Assembly (NCBI GenBank): GCA_003952965.2
Contig: CM025849.1
Location: 32,013,381-32,077,380, forward strand
Direction: 5' to 3'
DNA: 64,000 nucleotides
Source of the DNA: Morella rubra
Taxonomy: Eukaryota; Streptophyta; Magnoliopsida; Fagales; Myricaceae
Under the pieces are notes generated by a model. The model was not told the DNA's origin, made no database searches, and was given only the letters and a program-made list of their open reading frames with translations. This document shows, in pieces, positions 34,861-46,499 of this stretch (within the stretch, counting starts at the first letter, position 1; the number at the start of each line of letters is the position of its first letter). Position numbers and translations under genes: made by a program.

Positions 34861-35170
34861 ACAATTAGGCAATGGTATATAAGTATTTATAAATTCACAA
34901 ATTTGTATCCCTAAATCTATCAATTAATGTTACTTTGAGATCTCAACCATCGGGTTCATCATATTGAGTTATTGAATTATCAAAATGCATTAATATACAT
35001 CTTCAAATATAAATAAACCTTCAAAATCTCGTCACATGACCAATTTATAACATGTGTCAAATTTTATTAATAAATTTTGGTAATTAAATGACTGACTGTT
35101 TGAATTTCGAATATGAGTGACGAACTCAATAGTTTGAATCTAAAAAATGACATAAATTTGCCCTAATTGT
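34861..35170. mobile_element. Foldback/MITE-like element D
   Basis: About 310 bp with ends ACAATTAGGC (34861) and GCCCTAATTGT (35160-35170), which are reverse complements apart from one base. Inside, ATTGAGTTATTGAATTATC on one arm pairs with the arm containing GAACTCAATAGTTTGAATC on the other. The arms are more diverged than in elements A to C. Confidence 0.65.
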
Positions 35171-35986
35171 TATTATCTATATAATTGGTTGGGTGGAGAT
35201 ATTTATTTTTTTATGTTTAGTAATAAGCCTGTCAATTGATATAAGCCCTACGAGGAAACAGGGATTAGCCTGAGAGAAGACGTGAGTTTCACGCGCCACT
35301 TGCAGTGTGGGTTTAAGGTAGTTAACGATTCCGTCTACCTTGCCCGTGTAAAGCTGGCCTCGGTGGCTATTTTTCATTGCGTCAATTGGCCGTGCCGGGA
35401 AAAATCGCGCATTTCACAAAAAAAATATTACGGGGAGCAAAGAAATTGTGATAGGGTCACCCACTTAGTTTCACGCGAGGACAAAACTATCCCTAGTAGA
35501 TGACTTAAATTGCCACTGACTCCTTATACGCGTGTTATTTACAAAAGATTAACAACATTTTAAAGGGTCCTATTAATTATATTGTTATTATTATTATTAT
35601 TATTAATTCAGGTGTTTGAGTCAGTTTATACCACCTCAATTAATTTTCAAGATCTATTTTACTCCATCCCACGAACCAAGTAATAACCAGCGGAAAGCTT
35701 TAGGAGTGGCCACAAAAAATTGGTAGTACTTATAAAATTTTAAAATGTATTTATTCTCAAAATTTTATTAAAATTTTAAAAAGGATGATGGTATTAAAAG
35801 TAGTGAATAAGTGATAAAAGTAAAATAAAATTTTGAAGTGTATATTAAATAAAATAAAATTTGAAATAAACACATTGTTTATTCTTGAAAATTTTAGAGG
35901 GAAAATACTTATTAACTTGTATTTTTAACTTTATTCAATAGGATGTATTTGTTTTCTGTGTAAAATTCATGTAGAATTTTTTTTTT
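35171..35986. other. Intergenic sequence with an (ATT)n microsatellite
   Basis: A locally GC-richer patch (35280-35500) and an (ATT)n run at about 35583-35604. No gene recognised. Confidence 0.6.
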
Positions 35987-36410
35987 CCTCCCCCACTCCC
36001 CCCCCCCCCCCCTTCCCCCCCCCTCCTCCCCCCCCCTCCCCCCCCCACCACCCCCCCCCCCCCTCCCGTCCACCCCTCCCCCGCCCGCTCTCCTTTCCAC
36101 CCTCCCCCCACCTTCCCCTCCATCCCCGTCTCCCCCCCCTCTCCTCCCCCCCCCCCCCCTTTCCACCCCCCTACCCCCACCACGCTCCCCCCCCCCCTCC
36201 CCCTCAACCCCCTCCCCACCCCCTCCCCCCCCCCCCAAAAAAACCCCCCCCCCCCCCCTCCCCCCCCGCCCCCTCACTCCCACCCCTCTCCCCCGACCCC
36301 CCCTCCCCCTTCCCTTCCCCTCTCTCCCCCCCCCCCCCCCCTCCCCCCCCCCCCCCCCCCCTCCTCCACCCCCCCCCCCCCTCCCCCCCTAATCCTCTTT
36401 CCCCTTTTCT
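35987..36410. repeat. 425-bp C-rich polypyrimidine tract
   Basis: Almost only C with scattered T, A and occasional G. The complementary strand is nearly pure G/A and translates as glycine-rich nonsense in all frames. Imperfect TAGAATTTT strings lie on both sides (35972 and 36418). It could form i-motif, G-quadruplex or triplex structures, or be an unresolved low-quality assembly patch. Confidence 0.93.
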
Positions 36411-36426
36411 AAGCATATAGAATTTT

Positions 36427-37020
36427 ATCTGAGGGCTCAAAAACAGGTGAATATTTATTTAATTTTAATTATTGTAGATAAACTTAAATAAGTAGATAGA
36501 CTTTTTATATTATTGCATGATAAGACATAGGAATTATAAATATAATTTTACCATATTCAATTTATTTATTTTTTTTGGTAAGTATTTTACCATATTCAAA
36601 TTTTATGGTTTGGCGGGAATTAATTAAGAAGAATAAAGATATAGAGAAGATTATAGGCCCTCTTCAAGACGAAAATCGAAGGAGAAGACAAATCATCGGT
36701 CAGGGCTACTTTGGGCATTACGAGAATTATAGGTGTGCTCTGTCTCTCCCGAATTTTTTTCTTGATCAAGGAAACCGACGTGTACTGTCTGTTCCTATTA
36801 CCCCCCTCTCAACCAATTCCCTCAATTTCTTTCTCGGGAACCCTAAAAGCATTGCCTCTCTGGCTCTCGCGAAAATCTAACCCCTACAGGTTTGTTCTTG
36901 GACTCGACGTTCTTCGAATCAAAATTCTCTCTTTCGTTCTGGTTCTGTATGATATTGAATTCAGATTTTAATTTCGGCCAAACAGAGGTTTTCAGGGTTT
37001 GAATCTATCTGTGTGGGTCC
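36427..37020 (+). promoter_or_regulatory. Presumed promoter and 5' UTR of the PHD/GNAT gene
   Basis: AT-rich upstream sequence followed from about 36700 by pyrimidine-rich, UTR-like sequence (CTCTGTCTCTCCC, CCCCCCTCTC). No clear TATA box position can be assigned, and an intron in the 5' UTR cannot be excluded. Confidence 0.45.
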
Positions 37021-40000
37021 ATGGCGAACGGTACCGATTCTGGGGAGTTTGTGCTGTTATCACGGGTGCGGACGGGTCACAAGCGAGAGTTTGCCTTCGC
37101 CCTGAAGGCCCAAACCGAGATCTGCGGGTCCCTGGGTCGGACGCGGTCTAGGAAGATTCGGAATGAGGTTTTGCAGACCTATAGCAGGAAGAGACGTAAG
37201 AGCTCGGAATCCAAGGATGCTGAGAATGACGCCTTAAGGGATCAGAAGAAGGCGAAGGATTCGGAAGATTTGGGTGGTTCAATGAGTGAAGAGGAGGCCA
37301 AGAGCGATGTGGTGGACGTCGACGAACCGAAGAGCCTCGTGGGCGAATCGGAATCGGTCGGTGAGAGGGGGTCCAAGGAAGACACGTCGATGCCCTTGTC
37401 TGACGAGGAATTGAGGAGTGGAGTGGTGGAAATGGTCGCAAATTTGGCAAAGGAAGAAGAGAAATCAAAGGAGGATACAATTGGTGTCGAATTGATGCTA
37501 AAAAAAGAGCCCAATGAGAATCAGGAGAACAGATGCGAACCGGTAATTGGTGGAACGAATGAGGATTTGCGTAAGGACGAGACAAATGAAGCTGTTTTGA
37601 TCAATGGGGATCATAAGGCTGAAGAAATAGTGGTCGAGAGCCCTTCAAGGCGGTTTACACGGTCAGCATTGAAGGTGAGGGCGGAGGAGAAATGTGCCTC
37701 GAGGAATGACGTGGAAGATAGTGATAATAAGGTGGTTGCGAATTCTGCTGACGGGGTTGATAGGACGTCAATTACTACTACACCGGTTGCGATGATGAGA
37801 ATGTTGAAGTTGAAGAAGTTTCCGGCCAAGTTGAAAGATTTGCTTGACACTGGTATTCTAGAGGCGATGCGGGTGAAGTATGTCCGGGGAGCCAAGGTAT
37901 ATAATTCCCTATCGCTTTTTTGCTGGGAGTATTTTTTATGGCAGTATTTGCATGCATACGTGTTCTGGTGTGAAGCGTATGTCTTGGTGTTGCAGGTTAG
38001 AGCACCTGGAGAAACAGGGCTGCAAGGTGTGATTAAAGGTTCTGGTATATTGTGTTACTGTGGAAAATGCAAAGGAGTTGAAGTGAGTATCCGGTTTTGA
38101 TTTTATAGGCTGTTTAGGAGATCCCTTAGTGTTGTTCTTGCGAATCATTCTTGCTTGTGTTGAATGTAGGTTGTTACGCCCTCCTTGTTTGAGCTGCATG
38201 CTGGAAGTGCAAATAAACGTCCACCCGAGTATATTTATCTTGAGAATGGGAAAACTCTGCGTGATGTCATGAATGCTTGCGTGAATGCTTCGTTGGACAC
38301 TATGGAAGAGCTTGTACGAAATGCCATTGGATGTTCTTCGCTGAAGAAATCTACTATCTGTTTGAATTGCAGAGGTTTCTTTTGCACCATATTTTTTAGA
38401 TTTTATAAGCTTCATATCCTATTATTTCTATAAGAGATTGTGACGTCTAGGTTTTTGAATGAATTGCAGGGCCTATTCCGAAGGCTGACAATGGGAATTC
38501 GATGCTGCTATGTAAATCATGTGCAGAATTAAAGGAGTCTCGAGATACCCCTGCTCGAACAGCTGATGCTAGTGATAGGTATGTGATATTTGAATTTATT
38601 TGCTGTAGTATAATTGTAACTTTTTGGTCATCTGAGTGAGCTTTCTGACAATGCTGGGAAGATTTTGTTTGGAATACAGCCTAAGCCTCTGAGATTTAGG
38701 TATCTTTTATGATGGAGTCAATTATGATCATGGTCTCTTAGCATTTGCTTACATATTGAATGCATATACTAGCCAGTTTATATATATGCTATAGGCAGAC
38801 ATTATGAAATGAATCCAGCGGTTACCATTTACCAGATACACATGCATGGGAATATGTGGTTCAAACATTTTCCTTAGGGGAACCATTATAGAGTTGAGGT
38901 TGTATTTATAAAGTAGAAGTATAGGTTCGGCACCTGGGCTTTGGGAAAAATGGTTTTGGTGTAGAATGGTGATGAGGTGGGTGTTGGATTTAGTTGTTTT
39001 GGGGTTCACACACTTAGTGGAGGCAAGGTATATGAATTGCTTCTCTCTCCACTTAGCATCCCATTTATGTACATTCCTTCATTTTCAGTTTTCTTTAATA
39101 ACCATTGCAAAGTAAGAGGTGAACCCTTGTAGACAGCGTTAGTATTTTGCGGAGTGCTCAGAAGGCAAGCACAAAGCTGGTTGGTAACTTTCAGGTCAAA
39201 AGGTTGGGCCATTCCAAGTCTTTGTGGGAGTCTGGTTTCATGAGTTTCAGCTTCAATTATGGTTATAAACTCAACATTCAGTTATCATATCTACTTGAAC
39301 TAGATTCAAGTCATGATCAAATGCGGAAGGTGTAGAATAGGGATTTATGCAACTCTTTTTTTCTTTCTTTCTATTGGGATTTAGGCTATTTGTTTGTAGA
39401 ACATATGCTATTGTTGTACTAGTAATTATGGGCACATGGATGTTGTTGTGATCCTACTTTTTGCTGTAACAGGTTTTAAAATGCAGATGTATATTAGTAC
39501 TTATAAAAAAAAAAAAAAACGCAGATGTATGTTAGCTCTCATGAGGGAATAGAAGATGAAATTTATTTTCTTCTCATTTTAATTAGATGTGTCTGCTTCA
39601 TGCACAGGGTTTTTGTTTGTAGTGTGTTTATATGCAAACATAGTGCCAAGGAACACATACATTCCAATTTTGTAGATATGTGTGTGTGTGTGTGTACATA
39701 TATATAATAGTTCAGTCAAAGTGCTCTAAAATCTCTATCTTGGTGTGGTTGGATGACTCCTCTGGGCACCTTCAGTGCTTTTTTATTCCTAAATTTTCTT
39801 CAGTGTTAAACTTATATTCTGAATTTAGGTGGCATTTTTGCCCACCGTCTGTTCACTTAATATTCTCGTATTCATCAATAGAATAGCCTTTACTTTATGA
39901 TGGAAAGTACTAGTCGTCTTTGCTAATATATTGATAAGATCAATAACTTCTAAAGTTTGGTTTTCTTTTAGTTATTGCAGATCACCAAAACCAGTTTTGG

Positions 40001-43000
40001 TTCCTAAGTCATCTGACAGTATTTTGAAGTGCAATACATCCCGAGTTAAGAGTCATGGAAGATTAACTAGGAAGTAAGTGCTTTTCTAATATTGTATTTA
40101 TCCGTGCAATGTCATTCTGTTTCTCAGTAATATGAGATGTTGACTTGTCTTCCCGACATTCTTTTGAAAGGGATCTGCGCTTGCATAAGTTGGTTTTTGA
40201 GGAAGATGTGCTGCCAGATGGGACTGAAGTAGCATATTATTCTCGTGGACAGGTGATGCAATGAAGATTAGTGAACCAACTTTCTAAGTTTCTTAATTGG
40301 ATGTCTTTTCTGAGTCTGCTTTGTTTTGTGGGCAGAAATTGTTGGTTGGTTACAAAAAGGGATGTGGAATCTTTTGCACTTGCTGCAGCTCCGAGGTAGA
40401 TTTGTTTCCGCTGGAATTGTTGTTCTGGTAGAATATCCTTGCAGAGATCGACTTTATTTACATTTAATCGTGCAGGTTAGCCCCTCCCAGTTCGAAGCCC
40501 ATGCTGGTTGGGCATCACGTCGAAAGCCGTGAGTGTTTGTTTAAATTATTTGGGTGGTTGGGGTTAAATAGATGGTCTTGGCTCCATAGTGGTCTTGCGA
40601 CTGATAGTCAGAACACTGTTGCCAAATGGCCTGATTCAGTTGGCGAGACCTCTGTGAGCCAGGTCCATCCATACTTTGAGGAGGATTTTTTGAAATTGAC
40701 TAGAAATAAGCCTTAGTTTTAGTGTTTTTCTTAGTTTGACTTGGCTTGTTCTCGTTTTGCAGTTACCTACACATTTACACATCTAATGGGGTGTCTCTCC
40801 ATGAACTGTCTATATCTCTGTCAAAGGGTCGAAAATTCTCTGCCAATGAAAATGATGACCTCTGCAGCATCTGTCAGGATGGGGGGGATCTTCTGTGCTG
40901 TGATGGGTGCCCTCGTGCCTTTCACGTAGGTGAGTTCTTGTTTTCTGTTTTGTTTTTTTGTCATGGAATAAGTTGTGATTTTGGAACCTTTTACGTGGTA
41001 GTGAAAATCAAACTACTGAGGCAATTATAGCATTATGTTCAAAAGCTCCTCTGGGTTATTTGTGAGAAGAGAGGTGATCTATTTTAACGAATGAAAGAGA
41101 TACAAATTAGATTATAAGAGATATTGCAATGAATGAAGCAGATTGGATAGGGTGATCTTTTGAATGCCAAGGGATTGGAGGAATAGAAACACTAACTTTG
41201 CTGTTGTAAACAATTGCCAGTGATGCCTGACCTCTGGCACTCTAGACCCTCTAATTGAGCGCTACCCTAGTATGGCCAGATGTCATTCTGTTATGGCTGG
41301 AACTGTATAGGCTGTGAAAGGAGAAACAACAAACCCCCCCCCCCCCCCCGGGTCAGGGGGCAGAAAGAATACTATTGCATTAGTATCACTTTGGTCCACT
41401 TTTATTCCCTTCTCGTGTCTCTGGCACTATTACTGATCTTTGGAATTTTTCAATTCCTGAAGTAATTAAGTCTGGAAAAGTGTTGCTAGAAAGGCACAGC
41501 TCCAGTCCATTTGGGTGTCACTAGCATCTGTATTCATGTATTAACTAATAGACTTTACCTGATACAGCTGGACAGAGTGCACCTTTTGTGTTGGATCTCA
41601 TTCTCAGATGTCATAAATGACTGGGCTAGGTCCATTAATTTCCAGCTCTCTCATTTTTAGAGACATTGGATGATTGGAAGAAGATTTCAAAAGTCAAAAC
41701 ATGTTAGGACGTTATTTATGTATTGCCTTTTGTTCTGTCTTTCTTTTTCGTTTTTCCTTCTACCCATGTTCCTGTGTTTTTTACGTGTGTGTGTGTCAAA
41801 CAGATAAAACACATGGCCGTGAAATGTGTGTATTGTGTTTGACATTGCAAATATTTATACATATATTTCACTTCTTTGTTGACCTAGTTTTTACAAAACA
41901 AACCATGACTCACAACTAGGATTTGCACTTTAGCACCCACCAAATAAAAGATAAAGACACTGATTCTATGCACTTGGGTTTCTTGTGATGGGTCTTGATG
42001 GATCAATAATCACTATTGTTCTTAAAACTGATAACCATTCAGTAGACACAGATTTGGATAAGTTTGTGGTTCAGCTTCCTCCAATATGCTCAAGTTGCAT
42101 TTGTGATGTTAGTTATTTTGGCCAATTGCAGAGTGTGTTCCTCTACCAAGGATTCCCACTGGCACTTGGTACTGTAGATATTGCCAGAATTTGTTCCAAA
42201 CAGAAAAATCTGTGGAGCGTAATGCTAATGCCGTGGCAGCTGGAAGGGTTGCTGGTGTTGATCCTATAGAACAGATAACCAAGCGATGCATTCGTATTGT
42301 CAAAACTCCAGAGGTTGACTTTGGCGGATGTGCATTGTGCAGGTTCTATACTCATTTTGCTTGCTATCAAAAGTGTCTATATTATGCTCCATTGTATTCC
42401 TGGTGTCAGTTCCCTTTTTTGTATATGAATGTCAATGAAGGAAAATGATGTGCTATGTGCTCCATTGTATTCCTTGTGTCAGTTTCCTTTTTTGTATATG
42501 AATGTCAATGAAGGAAAATGATGTGCTATGTATCTAGGACCAAGCTGCAGCTATTCACACTTCATTTTCTCCTGTGGATATCAGGAATTTGTATTTTTAT
42601 GTGGTACTTTGTATTGCCTTCATCTTATTAGTTTTGAGTTTGCACCTTCAGATTGGGATTTTAATTACATTTTTTTTTACCTGATACTTCCAGGGGCCAT
42701 GATTTCAGCAAAAGTTTTGGTCCTCGCACTGTTATTTTCTGTGATCAGGTAGTTTATATTCAGAATATATCTGGGCTTGTCAAGTCTTACATTTGAAATG
42801 GTTTGCATTTATTTTTTGTGTATTTACGTTGCTAATTATCCATACTCTTCCCTCAGTGTGAGAAGGAATATCATGTTGGTTGTCTGAGGGATCATGAAAT
42901 GGAAAATCTCCAGGTGGGAATCCTGTTATATTTTGCATCTCTATTGTAACCATAATTACTTTTTAATTTTAATGTTCAAATGCTGACAAACACTTATACA

Positions 43001-44479
43001 CCAGGAATTGCCAAAAGGGAAGTGGTTCTGTTGCAGAGATTGCGACCATATTCATTCTACGTTGGAGAATTTGGTAGGTCTTGGAGAGCAGAAGCTTTCA
43101 GACTCACTTTTGAGTGCAATAAGGAAAAAGCATGAAGATAAAGCTTCGGACAATGAGGCTAAGGTTGATATAAGATGGAGGGTTCTTAATTGGAAATTGG
43201 CCTCTTCTTATGAAACAAGACAGTTGCTTTCAAAGGCTGTTTCTATTTTTCACGTGAGTATGCCACTGTTACATTAATATGCTTGTTTTATTCCTTACAT
43301 GTGGAAAAGAAAAATTGTTAGTTTCATTATAGTGCACATCTGAAGATCGAAGGATATGTTGTAGGTTTTGATAAGAAGCCTGTTACAGCATCTATTGTGC
43401 GGGGGTACAACACATACATGCTCTCACGTTGTATTTAGTCATTGACCATGTCTTTTGTGCTTTTCAACTGTCTTATGGTCATTGTGATATTCCGCCATAT
43501 TTGGTAACTTAAAAATATCCTTATGTAAAATACTAATTTTGTTGCCTTCTTCATTTCATGCTCTAGGAACGTTTTGACCCTATAGTGGATTCCGCTTCAG
43601 GCCGTGACTTCATTCCTTCAATGATTTATGGGTGAGCAATTCTAGTTTTCAATTATACATACCTGTGTTTGCATTCTACCACCTTGCTTGCTCTGCTTCT
43701 TATGATTATTTAGCACCTAAGTGACCTTTACGTCAATTGGTTTTCCAGAAGGAATATCCGGGGCCAAGACTTTGGTGGAGTCTACTGTGCAGTATTGACA
43801 GTCAAGTAAGAAGCATAACTCCCTAATAGTTTTTGTGTTCAACTACATAATGTTGTAGAATAGATATATTATTGTGATACTTTTTTATTATATTGCAGCC
43901 AATCAGTCGTGTCAGCTGGAATGTTCCGTATATTTGGGCAAGAAGTAGCAGAGCTTCCTCTAGTAGCTACAGATACTGATTACCAAGGAAAGGTGATGAG
44001 CTCCCTGTGTTCCACTACTACTAGAATTCCCCCCCCTCCTCCCTTTCTTTTAACTCTCTTCAATTATTCTTGGGATGGGATTTCCCAGAATGCTCCCCCT
44101 TTCGTTCCTTTTTTTTTTAGTTCCCCCCTTCTTTTGGCATGGTGGAAACCATTCTGACTTGATGAATGGCGTGATGGTAGGGTTACTTCCAGGCATTGTT
44201 CTCTTGCATTGAAAGGCTCCTTGGCTCTTTAAATGTGAAAAACTTTGTGTTACCAGCGGCTGAGGAAGCGGAATCAATATGGACAAAGAAATTTGGTTTT
44301 AACAAATTAACCCAAGACGAGGTGTGTGTTTTTTGACATTTTCTGTTTGGATGCACAAACAAACTTAAGGTGAATGTGTACATCTCTTTGTGTTGCAGCT
44401 TAACGAGTACAAGAAAGATTACCATATGGTGATCTTCCAAGGAACATCAGTCCTGCAGAAGCCAGTCCCAGATTGCTGA
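37021..44479 (+). CDS. PHD-finger GNAT-domain chromatin regulator (IDM1/ROS4-related)
   Basis: Predicted 913-residue nuclear protein of the plant 'acyl-CoA N-acyltransferase with PHD-type zinc finger' family; IDM1/ROS4, a relative, acetylates histone H3 and promotes active DNA demethylation. Eighteen exons: 37021-37896, 37996-38082, 38170-38374, 38470-38578, 39981-40073, 40171-40252, 40336-40395, 40476-40528, 40763-40929, 42132-42342, 42694-42748, 42857-42913, 43005-43253, 43567-43631, 43749-43805, 43899-43992, 44181-44321, 44399-44479; all phases agree. An acidic, lysine-rich N-terminus ([19 protein letters not shown]) is followed by two Tify-binding-like CxC domains ([21 protein letters not shown]). 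PHD1 is near residues 555-600 ([20 protein letters not shown]) and PHD2 near 642-716 (CALCRG...[13 protein letters not shown]). The GNAT fold includes [16 protein letters not shown] and an acetyl-CoA-loop-like DYQGKGY. Start chosen at the first in-frame ATG before conserved [16 protein letters not shown]. It is a family relative, not necessarily the IDM1 orthologue. Confidence 0.93.
41334..41349 (+). repeat. C16 homopolymer
   Basis: A run of 16 C in the long ninth intron of the PHD/GNAT gene. Length is uncertain in any sequencing. Confidence 0.9.
42385..42530 (+). repeat. 73-bp tandem duplication in intron
   Basis: The unit starting TGCTCCATTGTATTCC occurs at 42385 and 42458 with about two substitutions. 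It lies just after the donor site of the exon ending at 42342, within the intron of the PHD/GNAT gene. Confidence 0.93.
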
Positions 44480-45273
44480 ATTAGTAGATCGAAGGTGCTA
44501 GGAGTTTCTGGAATTTTTTTTTTTTTTTTTTTGGTGAAATGGAGAAGCCCCTATTTTGCTCAGAATTTTCCGTTGAAATGTATATGATGTTTTACCCTTT
44601 TGTGTACAGAAATTAGACATTATACCGAATCCTAGAAGCTGATACTTCTTTTTGCAGCACAGGAATGAGAGGAGAGAGACTTTAGTCAATTCAATCTGTA
44701 GAAAGCTAGAGCAGGGTTTTGGAAGAACTTTGAAAAATTTTGGGAAGTTAAATGGATATGAACCTGGTTAGATGTGTTCAATGGGTAGTATCACCGTTCT
44801 TGCTTTTGGCTCTATTCCTGTTTTGGGTACCTTGTTGTCTTCGTCAATTTAATGATCCATGAAGCTCGGAAATAGCTCATAGCCAACCCGAGAACAAAGC
44901 AAGGCCGGCTTATTCTTAAATTCCTATTTGGTAATGAATTGTGCATTTCCTAGACGGGTGGTACGCCACCAGTAACCGACACCGCCTGCCAGTGATCGAT
45001 GTCGGGCACCGGGTGTCCGAAACGTGAATTGACCAGTAGCATAGCGGGGTCGCACTTTCTTTTCATGCCAAATTTGACCATGCCATCATAAAGATTTCAG
45101 GCACTTTGTTTTTGGATTCCTTTTCTGGTGATTGGTTGAAAGAAGGCAATTATCTTTTGCGACCAGTCATTGCGACGAAACGCAAAATGATCACACGTTT
45201 CATATAATTCTACCGTTGGCGTACCACGCTTTTGAATGTTTGAATATTATGTTTATATCCGTTGCGAAGCGAA
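44480..45273 (+). other. PHD/GNAT 3' flank and intergenic space
   Basis: The 3' UTR of the upstream gene, a T-run near 44516-44532, then unique intergenic sequence. No gene recognised. Confidence 0.55.
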
Positions 45274-45281
45274 GCGGGAAA
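45274..45281 (-). promoter_or_regulatory. E2F-type site upstream of CKS1
   Basis: GCGGGAAA on the + strand is the complement of TTTCCCGC, a match to the plant E2F consensus (TTTSSCGS). It lies about 430 bases before the CKS1 start codon. CKS genes act in the cell cycle, so an E2F site is plausible, but this is a motif match only. Confidence 0.5.
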
Positions 45282-45447
45282 ATTGGAAGTTTGAAATTCA
45301 AAAAAAGACCCAACCGGTGTTTACATAAAACGGCCTTTTTTTCTTTTTTTCTTTGCTAAGCACGTAAAACGGCCTTTTAAAGAAACAAATTTACGTTCTG
45401 CCCCCAGTTGTGCCTTTCCCAATTTCTAAAACCCCCCTTACCAGTCC

Positions 45448-45448
45448 C

Positions 45449-45476
<28 letters not shown>
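45448..45476 (+). repeat. (CT)n in the CKS1 5' UTR or promoter
   Basis: A nearly perfect CT dinucleotide run about 240 bases before the CKS1 ATG. CT-rich tracts next to transcription starts are common in plant genes. Confidence 0.85.
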
Positions 45477-45481
<5 letters not shown>

Positions 45482-45713
45482 TATCTCTCCGGGCGTCGTT
45501 CGATTACTCCTGTCATTTGTAAGGTTATACTTATTCTTTCGTTTCTTCCTTTGTGCACTCCTCAAGTAGTTATGCATAAGCTCGTCTTGTGCAAAATTTC
45601 GTAATTTCGTTTCATTTACTCCGATCGAATTCGTGCGATATTCTTGACAGATTCGAGTTGCGAAGCAGCGAGCGCTAGTGGTTCTTTGAGAGCAAAGCGT
45701 AACGGAACAAGAA

Positions 45714-46499
45714 ATGGGTCAGATCCAGTACTCCGAGAAGTATTTCGATGACACTTACGAGTACCGGTACATCTCTTCTTTCATGGAATTTTCAATTTCT
45801 TTCATTTCCTTGTTTCTTGTTGATTCCTAAAGAAGCTGAAATCTTGTCTCTGATTGTCCGTAAAGGCATGTTGTGCTTCCTCCCGAAGTGGCGAAACTGC
45901 TTCCCAAGAGCCGGCTCCTCTCTGAAGTGAGTAATTAGGGTTTGTGATATTTACTCATTTTCCGTTTTTTATATTAATCCGCAATCACCATAAGCCGTCG
46001 CATCACCAACAATTGGCGTGACGTATACCTAAAATCGCTAAATCAAGCCACAAACGAGGCAATCGGATGAAGACAATAATGAATCCGTCAAAAAAAATCT
46101 GAGAAGGTAGTAAACGTACGCGTAAAGGGATTTTCTATTCTTTGAAGAAATCGGTATAATCACTGCAATTATAAGATCCTATTCGATGCGAGTTTGTCTA
46201 TCTATCGTATGTACTTTCAATTTCTCCCTGTTCTTTTTTTTGTTTTCTAATTATTTCTCCCTGTTCTCAGTAGTTGTGAAAGTAGAAGTAGTAGGCATGG
46301 ATGTCTGAATACTTTGAATTTATTCTGTTTATACCCTTTCTTTTAGAATGAATGGCGTGCGATTGGGGTTCAGCAAAGCCGTGGGTGGGTCCACTATGCG
46401 ATTCATCGCCCTGAGCCACACATCATGCTCTTCAGGAGGCCTCTGAACTATCAGCAGCAGCAAGAGAACCAGGCCCAGCAGAACTTGCTTGCTAAGTGA
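45714..46499 (+). CDS. CKS1: Cyclin-dependent kinase regulatory subunit CKS1
   Basis: An 88-residue CKS/Suc1 protein that binds CDK-cyclin complexes and phosphosubstrates to promote multisite phosphorylation in the cell cycle. Three exons: 45714-45766, 45866-45926 and 46347-46499. The introns begin GTACAT and GTGAGT. The sequence starts [19 protein letters not shown], continues [19 protein letters not shown], and contains the signature [20 protein letters not shown] and the family's conserved E-W-R (NEWRAIG). The glutamine-rich tail ([17 protein letters not shown]) is the normal plant ending. Length fits plant CKS1 (about 87 residues). Nothing unusual is visible. Confidence 0.98.

Noticed and set aside
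35912..36440. Long overlapping minus-strand open frames rich in glycine
   Set aside because: They are translations of the C/T homopolymer-like tract in every frame. Low complexity explains their length; there is no gene evidence.
39483..39530. Direct repeat GCAGATGTAT around an A14 run in a PHD/GNAT intron
   Set aside because: It looks like a target duplication with a poly(A) tail, but the insert body would be only about 10 bases. Too little to call a retroposon.
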